DNA from: a virus
IMG/VR virus record: IMGVR_UViG_3300046007_011554
Span: 1 to 20,209 of that record
Length of the DNA: 20,209 nucleotides
Reading direction: 5' to 3' (one strand)
This document shows positions 6,656-13,633 of the stretch, one piece after another. Position 1 is the first letter of the stretch. The number at the start of each line of letters is the position of its first letter. The position numbers and the translations under genes are program-made. A model generated the notes under the pieces. That model was not told the origin of the DNA, searched no databases, and saw nothing but the letters and a program-made list of their open reading frames with translations.

Positions 6656-6803
6656 ATCCTTCTTCTTCGTAACGATCGTCTTCTCCATCCATTTCAGTTC
6701 CGCAGAAAGGACAATGTGTTACTTTGTAGTAATTTTCATCTAAGTCATAATTTATCTTGAAGACTGCATCACATTCGAAACATTCGAAGTGTTTTCTGGC
6801 CAT
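6636..6803 (-). CDS. Small zinc-ribbon protein (55 aa)
   Basis: An open frame from the ATG at 6803 to TAA at 6636 encodes MARKHFECFECDAVFKINYD, then a CPFCG knuckle and a strongly acidic tail (EDDRYEEEGYDEDVS). Cys8/Cys11 and Cys31/Cys34 give a classic two-knuckle zinc ribbon. The pattern HFECxEC...D.DE.YY.V..CPFCG is one I recall from T4-like phages as a conserved small protein. It overlaps the cytidylyltransferase 3' end by 52 bases and the next gene by at least 20. Its role is unknown; small zinc ribbons often bind nucleic acid or RNA polymerase. Confidence 0.75.
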   Translation of the reverse strand: MARKHFECFECDAVFKINYDLDENYYKVTHCPFCGTEMDGEDDRYEEEGYDEDVS

Positions 6804-7240
6804 GTTATTCCCCTTCTTCTAACTTCAGCTTCAAACACTCTTTTTCTTAAATCTGTAGAGCTGAAATAATGATCTCGTTTGTTGTAATAAAACTTCATAC
6901 CTCTTTTCATGCAAATATCTTTACCTGTGAATTCCTTGTCCATATATTCTTCGCCAAGAATTCTAACATCAATAGGTAAGGTCATTAGAATGTCTTCTAA
7001 CTCTTTCTCAGTCGTATAAATTACAACTTCATCTACATATTTGCATGCTTTAACTTGTATTTGTCTTTCAATGATAGACTGTACAGGTTTATTTTTACTA
7101 TCTCTATCTACGGTAGGATCCGTTTGAATTCCTACTACAAGATACTCGCATTGTCTTTTTGCTTCTTCAAGCATGGTTACGTGACCAGCGTGGAAAAGAT
7201 CAAAAGTCGAGCAAGTGAAACCTACAATTTGATTTTTCAT
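6752..7240 (-). CDS. TagD-like glycerol-3-phosphate cytidylyltransferase family protein (162 aa)
   Basis: The nucleotidyltransferase signature is clear: GFTCSTFDLFHAGHVTML at residues 7-24 includes the HxGH motif that binds the CTP phosphates. YLVVGIQTDPTVDR and the ERQIQVKACKYVDEVV segment follow as in TagD-type enzymes. The second signature, usually R-T-x-G-I-S-T-T, is replaced by KRDHYFSSTDL, so substrate and activity are uncertain. Canonical enzymes make CDP-glycerol from CTP and glycerol-3-phosphate. In phages, relatives may serve surface or nucleotide modification. It overlaps the dCMP deaminase stop as ATGA, and its last 17 codons overlap the small zinc-ribbon gene. Confidence 0.85.
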   Translation of the reverse strand: MKNQIVGFTCSTFDLFHAGHVTMLEEAKRQCEYLVVGIQTDPTVDRDSKNKPVQSIIERQIQVKACKYVDEVVIYTTEKELEDILMTLPIDVRILGEEYMDKEFTGKDICMKRGMKFYYNKRDHYFSSTDLRKRVFEAEVRRRGITWPENTSNVSNVMQSSR

Positions 7241-7668
7241 ATTTTCTCCACTTCAATATTACATTTCTTTAGAAATTCTATACCATCTTCATTTCTATAA
7301 GCATTTTGATAGAATACTTTTTCTATTCCTGCAGTATATATAAGCTTTGCGCAGTCGAAGCAGGGAGCATGAGTAATGTACATATGCGCTCCTTCTCCTG
7401 ATTCTGATGATCTAGCCAATTTAGCTATAGCATTTGCTTCTGCGTGTATTACTTCAGGTTTGGTTTTTAATTCTGCACTGCCATCCTGAGAATTCCAAAT
7501 CGCATCTTCACAGTTATTATCCCAACCCTTAGGGGTGCCATTATAACCAATAGATATTACTCTATCTTCTTTAGTTACAATAGCACCAACCTTCAATCTT
7601 CTCGCATATGAAAGTTCTGCATAATTACCCGCAGCTTTCATGTGGGCATAATCAATTTTCCTCAGCAT
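7237..7668 (-). CDS. Deoxycytidylate (dCMP) deaminase (143 aa)
   Basis: A zinc-dependent deaminase: HAEANAI supplies the zinc-binding His and catalytic Glu, and APCFDCAK supplies the PCxxC zinc cysteines. The N-terminal YAELSYARRLKVGAIV and YNGTPKGWDN stretches are typical of the dCMP deaminase family (T4 gene cd, ComEB type). It converts dCMP to dUMP, feeding ThyX encoded in the same block. Length is normal for the short members. The start at 7668 keeps the conserved IDYAHMKAAG head, although it overlaps the upstream cysteine-rich gene by 17 bases. Confidence 0.93.
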   Translation of the reverse strand: MLRKIDYAHMKAAGNYAELSYARRLKVGAIVTKEDRVISIGYNGTPKGWDNNCEDAIWNSQDGSAELKTKPEVIHAEANAIAKLARSSESGEGAHMYITHAPCFDCAKLIYTAGIEKVFYQNAYRNEDGIEFLKKCNIEVEKI

Positions 7669-7846
7669 TCCATTTCCCCTTTGGGCAGGATGTGCCTCTC
7701 ACCATAGTCTTAGACCATATGGCACATCCACACATATCACAACTTTTAATTCCTATAATTGTAGTAAGATGTTCGCAGGAATAACAAATCTCTCTACGCT
7801 TATCTACAAAATGAATAGGAGCATCTCCTACGCCGCCTTGCCCCAT
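7652..7846 (-). CDS. Cysteine-rich small protein (64 aa), probable zinc binder
   Basis: The ATG at 7846 is preferred to a TTG at 7858. It still overlaps the nrdB 3' end by 19 bases. The body has six cysteines arranged ICYSCEHLT, then SCDMCGCAIWSK, then SCPKGKW, which looks like a treble-clef or ribbon zinc site. Proteins with the REICYSCEHL...CDMCGC pattern are, as I recall, common small T4-like phage hypotheticals next to nucleotide genes. Its position between nrdB and dCMP deaminase suggests co-expression with dNTP synthesis. No activity can be assigned. Confidence 0.75.
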   Translation of the reverse strand: MGQGGVGDAPIHFVDKRREICYSCEHLTTIIGIKSCDMCGCAIWSKTMVRGTSCPKGKWNAEEN

Positions 7847-8820
7847 ACGTCTGTCCAATTTCCACTTAGTGCACCTTTAGCATAATCCGTTGCTCTATTT
7901 TCAAAGAAATTAGTATGCGTTGGTGCGTTAATCATAGTTTCGACCCAAGGTAAAGGATTCTTTTTACGCTTAAAGATTCCTTTTAATCCTAAACTAATAA
8001 GTCTTCTGTCTGCAATATAACGAATATATTCTTTTACTTCTTCTTCGGTTAACCCTTCGATTGCCCCAGACTTGAAAGCAAGTTCAATAAATTTATCTTC
8101 AAGATCAACCATCTTCTCCGCAATCGTGTATATCTTGCCTTTGAGATCATCATTCCAAATCTCCTTATTTTCTTCTACATAGGTTCTAAATAACTTAATC
8201 ATTGCCTCGGCGTGTTGTGTCTCATCTACAATAGACCAAGTTACAATTTGTCCCATGCCTTTCATCTTTCCATGTCTAGGAAAGTTAAGTAACATGATAA
8301 AGGAACTGAATAGTTGCATTCCTTCGGTGAAAGCAGAGAATACTGCAATATGAGTAGCAGTAGAAGCAACATCGCCATTCTGTGAGCTAACACCAAGAAG
8401 GTAATCATGTTTAGCACGCATTTCTTCATATTCTAAAAACTCGTTGTAGGTTGATTCGGGCATTCCCAATGTTTCAATAAGATGAGAATATGCAGCAACG
8501 TGTAAAGCTTCTCTTGCAGCAAATCCTGCTAACATCATTCTTACTTCAGGTTGAGGGAAGTATGGCAAATAGTTTTTAACGTACCCACCTGCTACATCAA
8601 CATCTCCCTGAGTGAAGAAACGGAAGATGTTTGTCAAAAATTCTTTTTCAGCATCTGTTAATTTCTTTTTCCAATCTTTTACATCTTCAAGCATAGGAAC
8701 TTCTGTATGCAACCAGTGACTCTGTTCATGTTTTAGCCATGCATCGTACGCCCAAGGGTAATTAAAAGGCTTGAAGGAATTTCTTTCGTCTGTTAATTTT
8801 AGATTATTCTTTTTTATCAT
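7828..8820 (-). CDS. nrdB: Class I ribonucleoside-diphosphate reductase, beta (radical) subunit (330 aa)
   Basis: The di-metal site is complete: D73 (TQGDVD), E104 and H107 (REALH), E166 (FTEGMQ), E200 and H203 (DETQH). A tyrosine, Y111, sits four residues after H107, the place of the radical tyrosine Y122 in E. coli R2, so a tyrosyl-radical cofactor is expected. Length is slightly below cellular R2 proteins (about 340-375). It pairs with NrdA encoded upstream to reduce ribonucleotides. AGGA precedes the ATG by six bases. Between nrdA and nrdB lie an amidotransferase-like gene, an A-type Fe-S carrier, thioredoxin and a tiny membrane protein. Confidence 0.95.
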   Translation of the reverse strand: MIKKNNLKLTDERNSFKPFNYPWAYDAWLKHEQSHWLHTEVPMLEDVKDWKKKLTDAEKEFLTNIFRFFTQGDVDVAGGYVKNYLPYFPQPEVRMMLAGFAAREALHVAAYSHLIETLGMPESTYNEFLEYEEMRAKHDYLLGVSSQNGDVASTATHIAVFSAFTEGMQLFSSFIMLLNFPRHGKMKGMGQIVTWSIVDETQHAEAMIKLFRTYVEENKEIWNDDLKGKIYTIAEKMVDLEDKFIELAFKSGAIEGLTEEEVKEYIRYIADRRLISLGLKGIFKRKKNPLPWVETMINAPTHTNFFENRATDYAKGALSGNWTDVWGKAA

Positions 8821-8834
8821 TTATATTCCTAGTT

Positions 8835-8975
8835 TTATTTTTCTTCTAATTCGTCGATAAAGCCAAGCATAATTAAAAATCCTATGCCACATAAGGCAAT
8901 ACCAAACAGACTACCTAATCTTATAGCATAGGTCATTAGTAATGTAAATACTAATAGATTCAAAAATAGTTTCAT
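8835..8975 (-). CDS. Tiny hydrophobic membrane protein (46 aa)
   Basis: An open frame from the ATG at 8975 to TAA at 8835 begins MKLFLNLLVFTLLMTYAIRL. It continues with a second hydrophobic stretch (SLFGIALCGIGFLIMLGFI) and ends in an acidic tail, DELEEK. Two membrane segments are likely. It begins four bases after the thioredoxin stop and ends 14 bases before nrdB, filling what would otherwise be the largest gap in this operon. GGGTAG upstream is a modest ribosome site. Function unknown. Small membrane proteins of this kind can be easily missed, so this call is worth recording. Confidence 0.6.
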   Translation of the reverse strand: MKLFLNLLVFTLLMTYAIRLGSLFGIALCGIGFLIMLGFIDELEEK

Positions 8976-8979
8976 TGTA

Positions 8980-9225
8980 CTACCCATTTAACCATTCTCG
9001 CAACTCTGTCTGAGGCTTTGTTCCTGTCATCTTTTTAACTACTTGATTATTACTATCTAACATAACCATAGTAGGTACGCTTCTAATACCATATTCTAAA
9101 GCAAGATCAGTTCTTTCATCGACATCAATAACATCAATAGGAATATTTGTCTCAACTTCTTCTAAAGTCTTTGCCAATGCCTTACAAGGCCCGCACCAAG
9201 ACGCGGTAAATCTAAGTACTTTCAT
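8980..9225 (-). CDS. Thioredoxin / glutaredoxin-like protein (81 aa)
   Basis: The active site WCGPCK follows MKVLRFTAS at the N-terminus; IDVDERTDLALEYGIRSVPTMVM contains the conserved cis-proline loop (SVPT). The ATG at 9225 is chosen because a strong AGGAG lies five bases upstream. A TTG at 9258 would add 11 non-thioredoxin residues and overlap the previous gene. At 81 residues it is shorter than cellular thioredoxins (about 105) but fits compact phage ones. Placed between nrdA and nrdB, it is the likely reductant for the C-terminal CxxC of NrdA. Confidence 0.92.
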   Translation of the reverse strand: MKVLRFTASWCGPCKALAKTLEEVETNIPIDVIDVDERTDLALEYGIRSVPTMVMLDSNNQVVKKMTGTKPQTELREWLNG

Positions 9226-9233
9226 TACTTCTC

Positions 9234-9557
9234 CTAAACAGTAAATGATGAACCACAACCACAGGTTGCCTTCACATTTGGATTTTTAATTTTAAATTCT
9301 GCGCCGAGTAGAGATTGCTCATAGTCTATCTCCGCCTCATTTAGATATTGCATACTCATTACATCTACTACAACTTGTATTCCATCCTTTTCAAAGGTAA
9401 AATCATCTTCTGCCGGAGGATTTTCTTCAAGAGTAAACCCATATTGAAACCCGGAACATCCTCCACCCTCGACAAATATGCGAAGTTTTAAAGAAGAATC
9501 TTCTTCATCAATGATAGATTTAATTTTCTTAGCTGCTGAATCAGATATAACAAGCAT
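9234..9557 (-). CDS. A-type iron-sulfur carrier (IscA/ErpA/HesB family, 107 aa)
   Basis: The three invariant cysteines are present: C34 in [11 protein letters not shown] and C99/C101 in TCGCGSSF. The N-terminal [13 protein letters not shown] and the [22 protein letters not shown] stretch are typical, and the length is normal. A-type carriers bind iron or Fe-S clusters and hand them to target proteins. Homologues occur in T4-like cyanophages and pelagiphages. Its place inside the ribonucleotide reductase block, just ahead of thioredoxin, suggests a link to cofactor supply, perhaps for the NrdB di-iron site. AGGA lies six bases before the ATG. Confidence 0.95.
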   Translation of the reverse strand: MLVISDSAAKKIKSIIDEEDSSLKLRIFVEGGGCSGFQYGFTLEENPPAEDDFTFEKDGIQVVVDVMSMQYLNEAEIDYEQSLLGAEFKIKNPNVKATCGCGSSFTV

Positions 9558-9590
9558 TACTTGTCCTTTTTATACGAACTACAGATCATT

Positions 9591-10229
9591 TTAACTTTTT
9601 TGTAGAGTATCTACAAATTCAACTAACAATTTTTGATGTCTATAATTGTGCCAGTGCTTCGGCATCCAAGTATAATCATCATACCAGTATTTTTCACTTT
9701 CAAGATGACATGCTATTAAACCTACATTATTTTGTATAATTGCCATTGGGTGACCTGTTTCATAACTGGCAATAGTTTTAAATTTATTCCCAATGTAAGT
9801 ACAGCCATCGAAGAAAAACATTTTATCTTCTACTCCTCGCCAAACTACAGGCATAGCCTTTGCATGAGGTCTTCTGGTATTTACATTCGGCTGTCTAATG
9901 TACTGATCGACTCTTACATTGTCAAGTATATTAAAAAATTTCATATCCGCCCAATAGGCACCCATACAAATGCCAAGATACTTTCCCCCTCGTCTAACAT
10001 AGTTTTTAACTAATTTTTTAGTATTAGGATGTATAGACGAAAAGGAGTCCATGTCACCGACTCCCCCTGGAAAGCAAACTATATCAACATCGTCAAAGAA
10101 GTTGCTTTCTATATCGTGCTTTGTAAAAATCTTAAAATGATAATATGGATCTAAAGCCTTGATAATACCATTGCCTGATTGTACAGAGCACTTTGGATGA
10201 TTTAGAAATAAGGCTATTTTGCCCTTCAT
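9591..10229 (-). CDS. Class I glutamine amidotransferase-like protein, BPL_N type (212 aa)
   Basis: CFPGGVGDMDSF (52-63) and YLGICMGAYWA (84-94) give the Rossmann-like amidotransferase core, with the nucleophile elbow at C88. ACHLESEKYW contains H175 and E177, consistent with the His-x-Glu of the triad. The GG.GD and G.C.GAY pattern is that of the family named after the N-terminal region of fungal biotin-protein ligase, but no ligase domain is present. Substrate unknown. It could deamidate or act on a small molecule or protein during takeover. It sits between nrdA and iscA with gaps of 22 and 33 bases; the ribosome site is weak. Confidence 0.75.
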   Translation of the reverse strand: MKGKIALFLNHPKCSVQSGNGIIKALDPYYHFKIFTKHDIESNFFDDVDIVCFPGGVGDMDSFSSIHPNTKKLVKNYVRRGGKYLGICMGAYWADMKFFNILDNVRVDQYIRQPNVNTRRPHAKAMPVVWRGVEDKMFFFDGCTYIGNKFKTIASYETGHPMAIIQNNVGLIACHLESEKYWYDDYTWMPKHWHNYRHQKLLVEFVDTLQKS

Positions 10230-10251
10230 GTATATCTCTATTCAAATAATT

Positions 10252-12051
10252 TTATCCTTCACACGCCAGACAGGTGTCCCCTTCAATCATAGCTTTCATA
10301 TCCAATTCTTTAATAACTTCTCTTTCAATTTTCTTTGAGACCTTATCCGCTTTACCAATCTTTTCAGAACGGCAATAGTAAAGAGTTTTCAATCCTTTTT
10401 TCCATGCCATAAAATGAATAGCATGTAAATATTTTACATTTGCATCTGGTCTGAAGAATAGATTAATAGACTGTGCTTGATCTATATATTCCTGCCTATC
10501 TGCAGCATGTTCTATTACCCAACGCTGATCTATTTCCATTGATGTTTTAAATACATCTTTTTCCCAGTCTCCCATCCACTCTAGATGTTGTACTGAACCA
10601 TCATTTGCGATAATGCTTGACCACGTTTCATCATACCAACCATCTTTATATGATTCTGCTTCTTTTTTAATAATCTCATCAAGATATCTATTCTTGTTTA
10701 ATGATGATCCTGAGAGGGTGTCTTGTCTGTAGGCGTTTGCACGGTACGGCTCCACGCTAGGAGAAGTATTACCCATAATAATAGAAGAAGAAGCATTGGG
10801 TGCAACAGCCATGAGATGAGAAAAGCGTTTGCCAGTACCAACAGCGTCAGGAGCCTCACCCCGCTCTTTAGCCAATACAATATTTGCCTCATTTAATTTC
10901 TTTCTAATATGACTAAAAATTTGCCTATTCTTACCTACCGCCATAGGCGACTCGAACGCAATGTTATTTCTCTGTAGATAAGCATGGAAACCAAGAGCCC
11001 CCACACCAATGCTGCGCTCTTGCTGAGCAGAGAACCTGGCTCTAGAAATATAATCAGGAGCATTGTCAATAAAGTACTGAAGTACATTATCCAACATCTC
11101 CGCCACGTCCCGAAGAAAAAGTTCATTATTTTTCCATTCATCATAATACTCCAAATTAACAGAAGATAGGCAGCAAACTGCTGTTCTATCTTTATTTGTA
11201 GGTAGAATAATTTCACTGCACAGATTAGATTGTCTGATGCTCAGACCTTTTTTCTTTTGAAACTCAGGCATTGCTCGATTACTTGTGTCAATAAAATGAA
11301 GATAAGGTTCACCTGTCATCATTCTAATCTCAAGAATTCTTTGCCAAAGTTCTCTGGCAGAAACCTTGTCTCTTACTTCTTTTGTATGCGGATCTCTAAG
11401 TTCCCACGTATCATCTGCCTGAGAATCTATCATGCACTTTTCAATTATCTGCATAAAATCATCAGTAATATTAATACCGTGATGCAGATTAAGTGCTCGC
11501 ATATTAGGATCTCCCGTAGGCTTTCGCATCTCTAAAAACAAAAGTATATCAGGGTGGCTAATGTCAAGATATGTAGCATAACTGCCACGCCTAGTGCGAC
11601 CTTGTCTATATGCGAGTGAAGATGCATCATACGTTCGAAGATGAGGCATAATACCAACGGACTTATCATCAGCAGAACGAATACCCAATCCAATTCCGAC
11701 TCCTCCTCCTAACATTGAAAGCCAGTTGACTTCCGATAGTGTGTTGACAAGACCTTCTGCGCTATCATCCAGATAGGGAAGAAAGCAGCTAATAGGAAGG
11801 CCACGCTTACTACGCCCAAAAGAAAGAATAGGAGTAGAATAACTGAGCCAGTGCTTAGAGCTATAATCATAAAGGCGTTGAGAATGGCTTGGGTTAGATC
11901 CGAAAGCTTTTGAAACATAGGCGAACCTTTCTTGGGGAGAAATTTCTTCCTCCTTCATGTAACTATCTTTTAGTCTTTTAATACCTAATTCGTCAAATAA
12001 TTTATCTCGGGAATAATCGACATTAATCCCATGTACGACATTTTCTGCCAT
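10252..12051 (-). CDS. nrdA: Class I ribonucleoside-diphosphate reductase, alpha (catalytic) subunit (599 aa)
   Basis: Catalytic residues are visible: C89 (GLPISCFLP) and C293 (TAVCCLS) as the redox pair, and N276, C278 and E280 in QSNLCSEI for the thiyl radical site. Y558/Y559 (KTLYYC) lie on the radical path, and the terminal CLACEG (C594/C597) is the thioredoxin-reduced tail. The protein begins almost directly with the catalytic-domain lead-in, so the N-terminal ATP-cone of E. coli NrdA (761 residues) is missing, and dATP feedback at that site should be lost. It reduces ribonucleoside diphosphates together with NrdB. GGAG lies about eight bases before the ATG. Confidence 0.96.
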   Translation of the reverse strand: MAENVVHGINVDYSRDKLFDELGIKRLKDSYMKEEEISPQERFAYVSKAFGSNPSHSQRLYDYSSKHWLSYSTPILSFGRSKRGLPISCFLPYLDDSAEGLVNTLSEVNWLSMLGGGVGIGLGIRSADDKSVGIMPHLRTYDASSLAYRQGRTRRGSYATYLDISHPDILLFLEMRKPTGDPNMRALNLHHGINITDDFMQIIEKCMIDSQADDTWELRDPHTKEVRDKVSARELWQRILEIRMMTGEPYLHFIDTSNRAMPEFQKKKGLSIRQSNLCSEIILPTNKDRTAVCCLSSVNLEYYDEWKNNELFLRDVAEMLDNVLQYFIDNAPDYISRARFSAQQERSIGVGALGFHAYLQRNNIAFESPMAVGKNRQIFSHIRKKLNEANIVLAKERGEAPDAVGTGKRFSHLMAVAPNASSSIIMGNTSPSVEPYRANAYRQDTLSGSSLNKNRYLDEIIKKEAESYKDGWYDETWSSIIANDGSVQHLEWMGDWEKDVFKTSMEIDQRWVIEHAADRQEYIDQAQSINLFFRPDANVKYLHAIHFMAWKKGLKTLYYCRSEKIGKADKVSKKIEREVIKELDMKAMIEGDTCLACEG

Positions 12052-12072
12052 TGATATGCTCCAGTGTTATTT

Positions 12073-12339
12073 TTATTTTAAAGATTCGAAATTTTTCTTT
12101 TGCTCAGTGTACCATTCATTCCACATTTGTACTTTATTTGCACATTTGTGATATTCCATATAGTTGTTAGATACAGACTTAGCAACATCACTAAGTTTAA
12201 CATCGTCATTCATTTGTTTCAATTCCAGACATGGCTGCTTCAATTCATCTGGGGCGGCAGGAAATTTTACAGTTACAGGAACTGTGGTAGAACAACCAAA
12301 GAGAAAAACAGATGTTAGAATAAGAATAAGTTTATTCAT
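12073..12339 (-). CDS. Outer-membrane spanin lipoprotein, Rz1-like (88 aa)
   Basis: A short hydrophobic signal (MNKLILILTSVFLFGC) ends in a lipobox with Cys16 as the lipidation site. A Pro-containing stretch (VPVTVKFPAAPDELKQPC) and an alpha-helical C-terminus with YHKCANKVQMWNEWY follow. This matches the o-spanin pattern of phages of Gram-negative hosts. The first eight bases of the gene overlap the 3' end of the membrane/coiled-coil gene upstream, as in many Rz/Rz1-type pairs. The pair would fuse inner and outer membranes at lysis. No endolysin is in the window. Confidence 0.75.
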   Translation of the reverse strand: MNKLILILTSVFLFGCSTTVPVTVKFPAAPDELKQPCLELKQMNDDVKLSDVAKSVSNNYMEYHKCANKVQMWNEWYTEQKKNFESLK

Positions 12340-12787
12340 TTGCTCCTCCCTCTACTTTAGTTGCAGCGCTATTTACAGCTTTTACAAATTCTTTAGGAAT
12401 AACGCAGGTGTTATCATACTTTACAACTTCTCTATCAATATATTGGACATTGTCCTTACCTTTTTTCTCGATAAGTCTATTGACCACTACAATTTTATCT
12501 TTGATTTTAGTATTAGTTACTACTACTTTCTTTTCTACAATCTTTACTTTTTCTTCCATCTCAGCTACACGTCTTCTCCATTCTAGCTCTGTACTAAGAC
12601 CACCTTCAAGATAGATACCAGCTAGTAATATTACTGTGCTTATAATTTTTATTGTGCTACCATACTGTTTAATTAAAGGTATCATCCCAAGGGTAAACCC
12701 GATAATAATACCAAGGGCACCTAGTGCGGTTATTGCATGCGTTACAAAGATTAGAAAAGAATCTGGAAGGAAATTAAGTATCCACAT
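12332..12787 (-). CDS. Inner-membrane spanin, Rz-like, with extra N-terminal membrane segments (151 aa)
   Basis: Hydrophobic segments at about 8-36 and 44-62 are followed by a long periplasmic coiled coil (LEWRRRVAEMEEKVKIVEKK, 68-110), YIDREVVKYDNTC, and an ending like CVIPKEFVKAVNSAA. The IP.EFV...N.AA ending is characteristic of Rz-like proteins. A standard i-spanin has a single N-terminal membrane helix; this one has an additional hydrophobic hairpin, so a holin-like or anti-holin-like extension is possible. It overlaps the lipoprotein gene by eight bases. The assignment rests on the pair and the C-terminal pattern. Confidence 0.75.
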   Translation of the reverse strand: MWILNFLPDSFLIFVTHAITALGALGIIIGFTLGMIPLIKQYGSTIKIISTVILLAGIYLEGGLSTELEWRRRVAEMEEKVKIVEKKVVVTNTKIKDKIVVVNRLIEKKGKDNVQYIDREVVKYDNTCVIPKEFVKAVNSAATKVEGGANE

Positions 12788-12795
12788 AATAGTTT

Positions 12796-13467
12796 TTATT
12801 GATTAATAATAGGGAAAATCGAGGAAATGACATTGGCACATGCTTTTGCTATTTCCGCGTGTTCTTTTTGTGTTCCGTTTTCCGACCTTAATTGTATATA
12901 ATGTATCCAGCTTCTTAAAGTTCCGGACATATACAGTCGGCTAATAGTGAGGCCTTCAGGCAGAACAGCCCTGGCCTGCTCTTTTGCTATACCATTATTT
13001 ATGGCCCATACATAGCTTTCTTTGGCTTTTTTAATAATTTCTTGTTGTTTTTCTTGCCACATTCTAGCCAATTCGCGATTCTCTGGTTTTGACATATCAA
13101 CATCTATGCTATTTTGCCTGTTTTTCGTATCCTGAAATCTAGCTTCTCTGGTCACTAAATCCAGTTCCTGCACAGGATCTGCATATCTTTGACTAAATTC
13201 TTGAAAAGAAAAACTTCTGTGTCTAAGTATTTGTCTTGCAATATCTCTGGTTGTTTCAATCTCAAGACAAACACTCACCATCTCTAAGGGCGACCAATGC
13301 TTATTTTTTATCAAATATTGAATTAATTTTTCAGAAGTTTCTTTATTATACTGATTACTTGGATTAGAAACTCTTGCACAAAAAGCCACCAACCCTTGTA
13401 AATCCTTTTCAATACCGCCACCCAATGTTCGTGGTATTTGCGAATAGCTAATCAATTTAATTTTCAT
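12796..13467 (-). CDS. thyX: Flavin-dependent thymidylate synthase (223 aa)
   Basis: The ThyX signature RHRSFSFQEFSQRY (R-H-R-x5-7-S-x-R-Y type) is intact, preceded by HWSPLEMVSVCLEIETTRDI. EQARAVLPEGLTISRLYMSGTLRSWIHYIQLR is also typical of the family. The enzyme makes dTMP from dUMP with FAD, NADPH and methylene-tetrahydrofolate, so it continues the pathway from dCMP deaminase. I use the ATG at 13467 because it forms an ATGA overlap with the upstream small gene; an ATG at 13485 would add six residues. Length is normal. Confidence 0.95.
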   Translation of the reverse strand: MKIKLISYSQIPRTLGGGIEKDLQGLVAFCARVSNPSNQYNKETSEKLIQYLIKNKHWSPLEMVSVCLEIETTRDIARQILRHRSFSFQEFSQRYADPVQELDLVTREARFQDTKNRQNSIDVDMSKPENRELARMWQEKQQEIIKKAKESYVWAINNGIAKEQARAVLPEGLTISRLYMSGTLRSWIHYIQLRSENGTQKEHAEIAKACANVISSIFPIINQ

Positions 13468-13631
13468 CGTATAACACCGTCCCATCTATAAATTTTATCA
13501 CTTTTATTTTCTGAATATTCCATTGCCGCTGCCCAAGATTCTCTCGCAGCTTCTTTCACAGTAATATCACTAGAAGATTTATACCAAGTATTCCACCAAT
13601 CATTGAAAGCCTTTTCTTGTTCTATTGTCAT
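13464..13631 (-). CDS. Small tryptophan-rich phage protein (55 aa)
   Basis: An open frame from the ATG at 13631 to TGA at 13464 encodes MTIEQEKAFNDWWNTWYKSS, then DITVKEAARESWAAAMEYSE and a basic end. It is predicted helical with five tryptophans. It begins two bases after the upstream stop and overlaps thyX as ATGA, filling the gap between them exactly. I recall similar W..A..W.AA small proteins in other tailed phages, without known function. The tight fit on both sides is the main evidence that it is real. Confidence 0.7.
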   Translation of the reverse strand: MTIEQEKAFNDWWNTWYKSSSDITVKEAARESWAAAMEYSENKSDKIYRWDGVIR

Positions 13632-13633
13632 AT

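Noticed and set aside
9225-9258. Longer thioredoxin from a TTG start
   Set aside because: The extra 11 residues overlap the Fe-S carrier gene and have no thioredoxin character; the ATG at 9225 has a strong AGGAG five bases before it.
9558-9590. Possible promoter (GTATAAAAAGG) before the Fe-S carrier gene
   Set aside because: No acceptable -35 hexamer at the right distance; the gene has a good ribosome site and probably lies within the longer transcript.
9598-9614. Small inverted repeat GTAGA...TCTAC near the end of the amidotransferase-like gene, as a terminator
   Set aside because: The stem is only five pairs and in the transcribed direction is followed by A residues, not a U run.
12164-12586. 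Plus-strand hydrophobic open frame of 140 codons opposite the spanin genes
   Set aside because: It is antisense to two overlapping genes with clear protein features, and its composition (Phe/Tyr/Ser-rich) is typical of antisense of AT-rich coding DNA.
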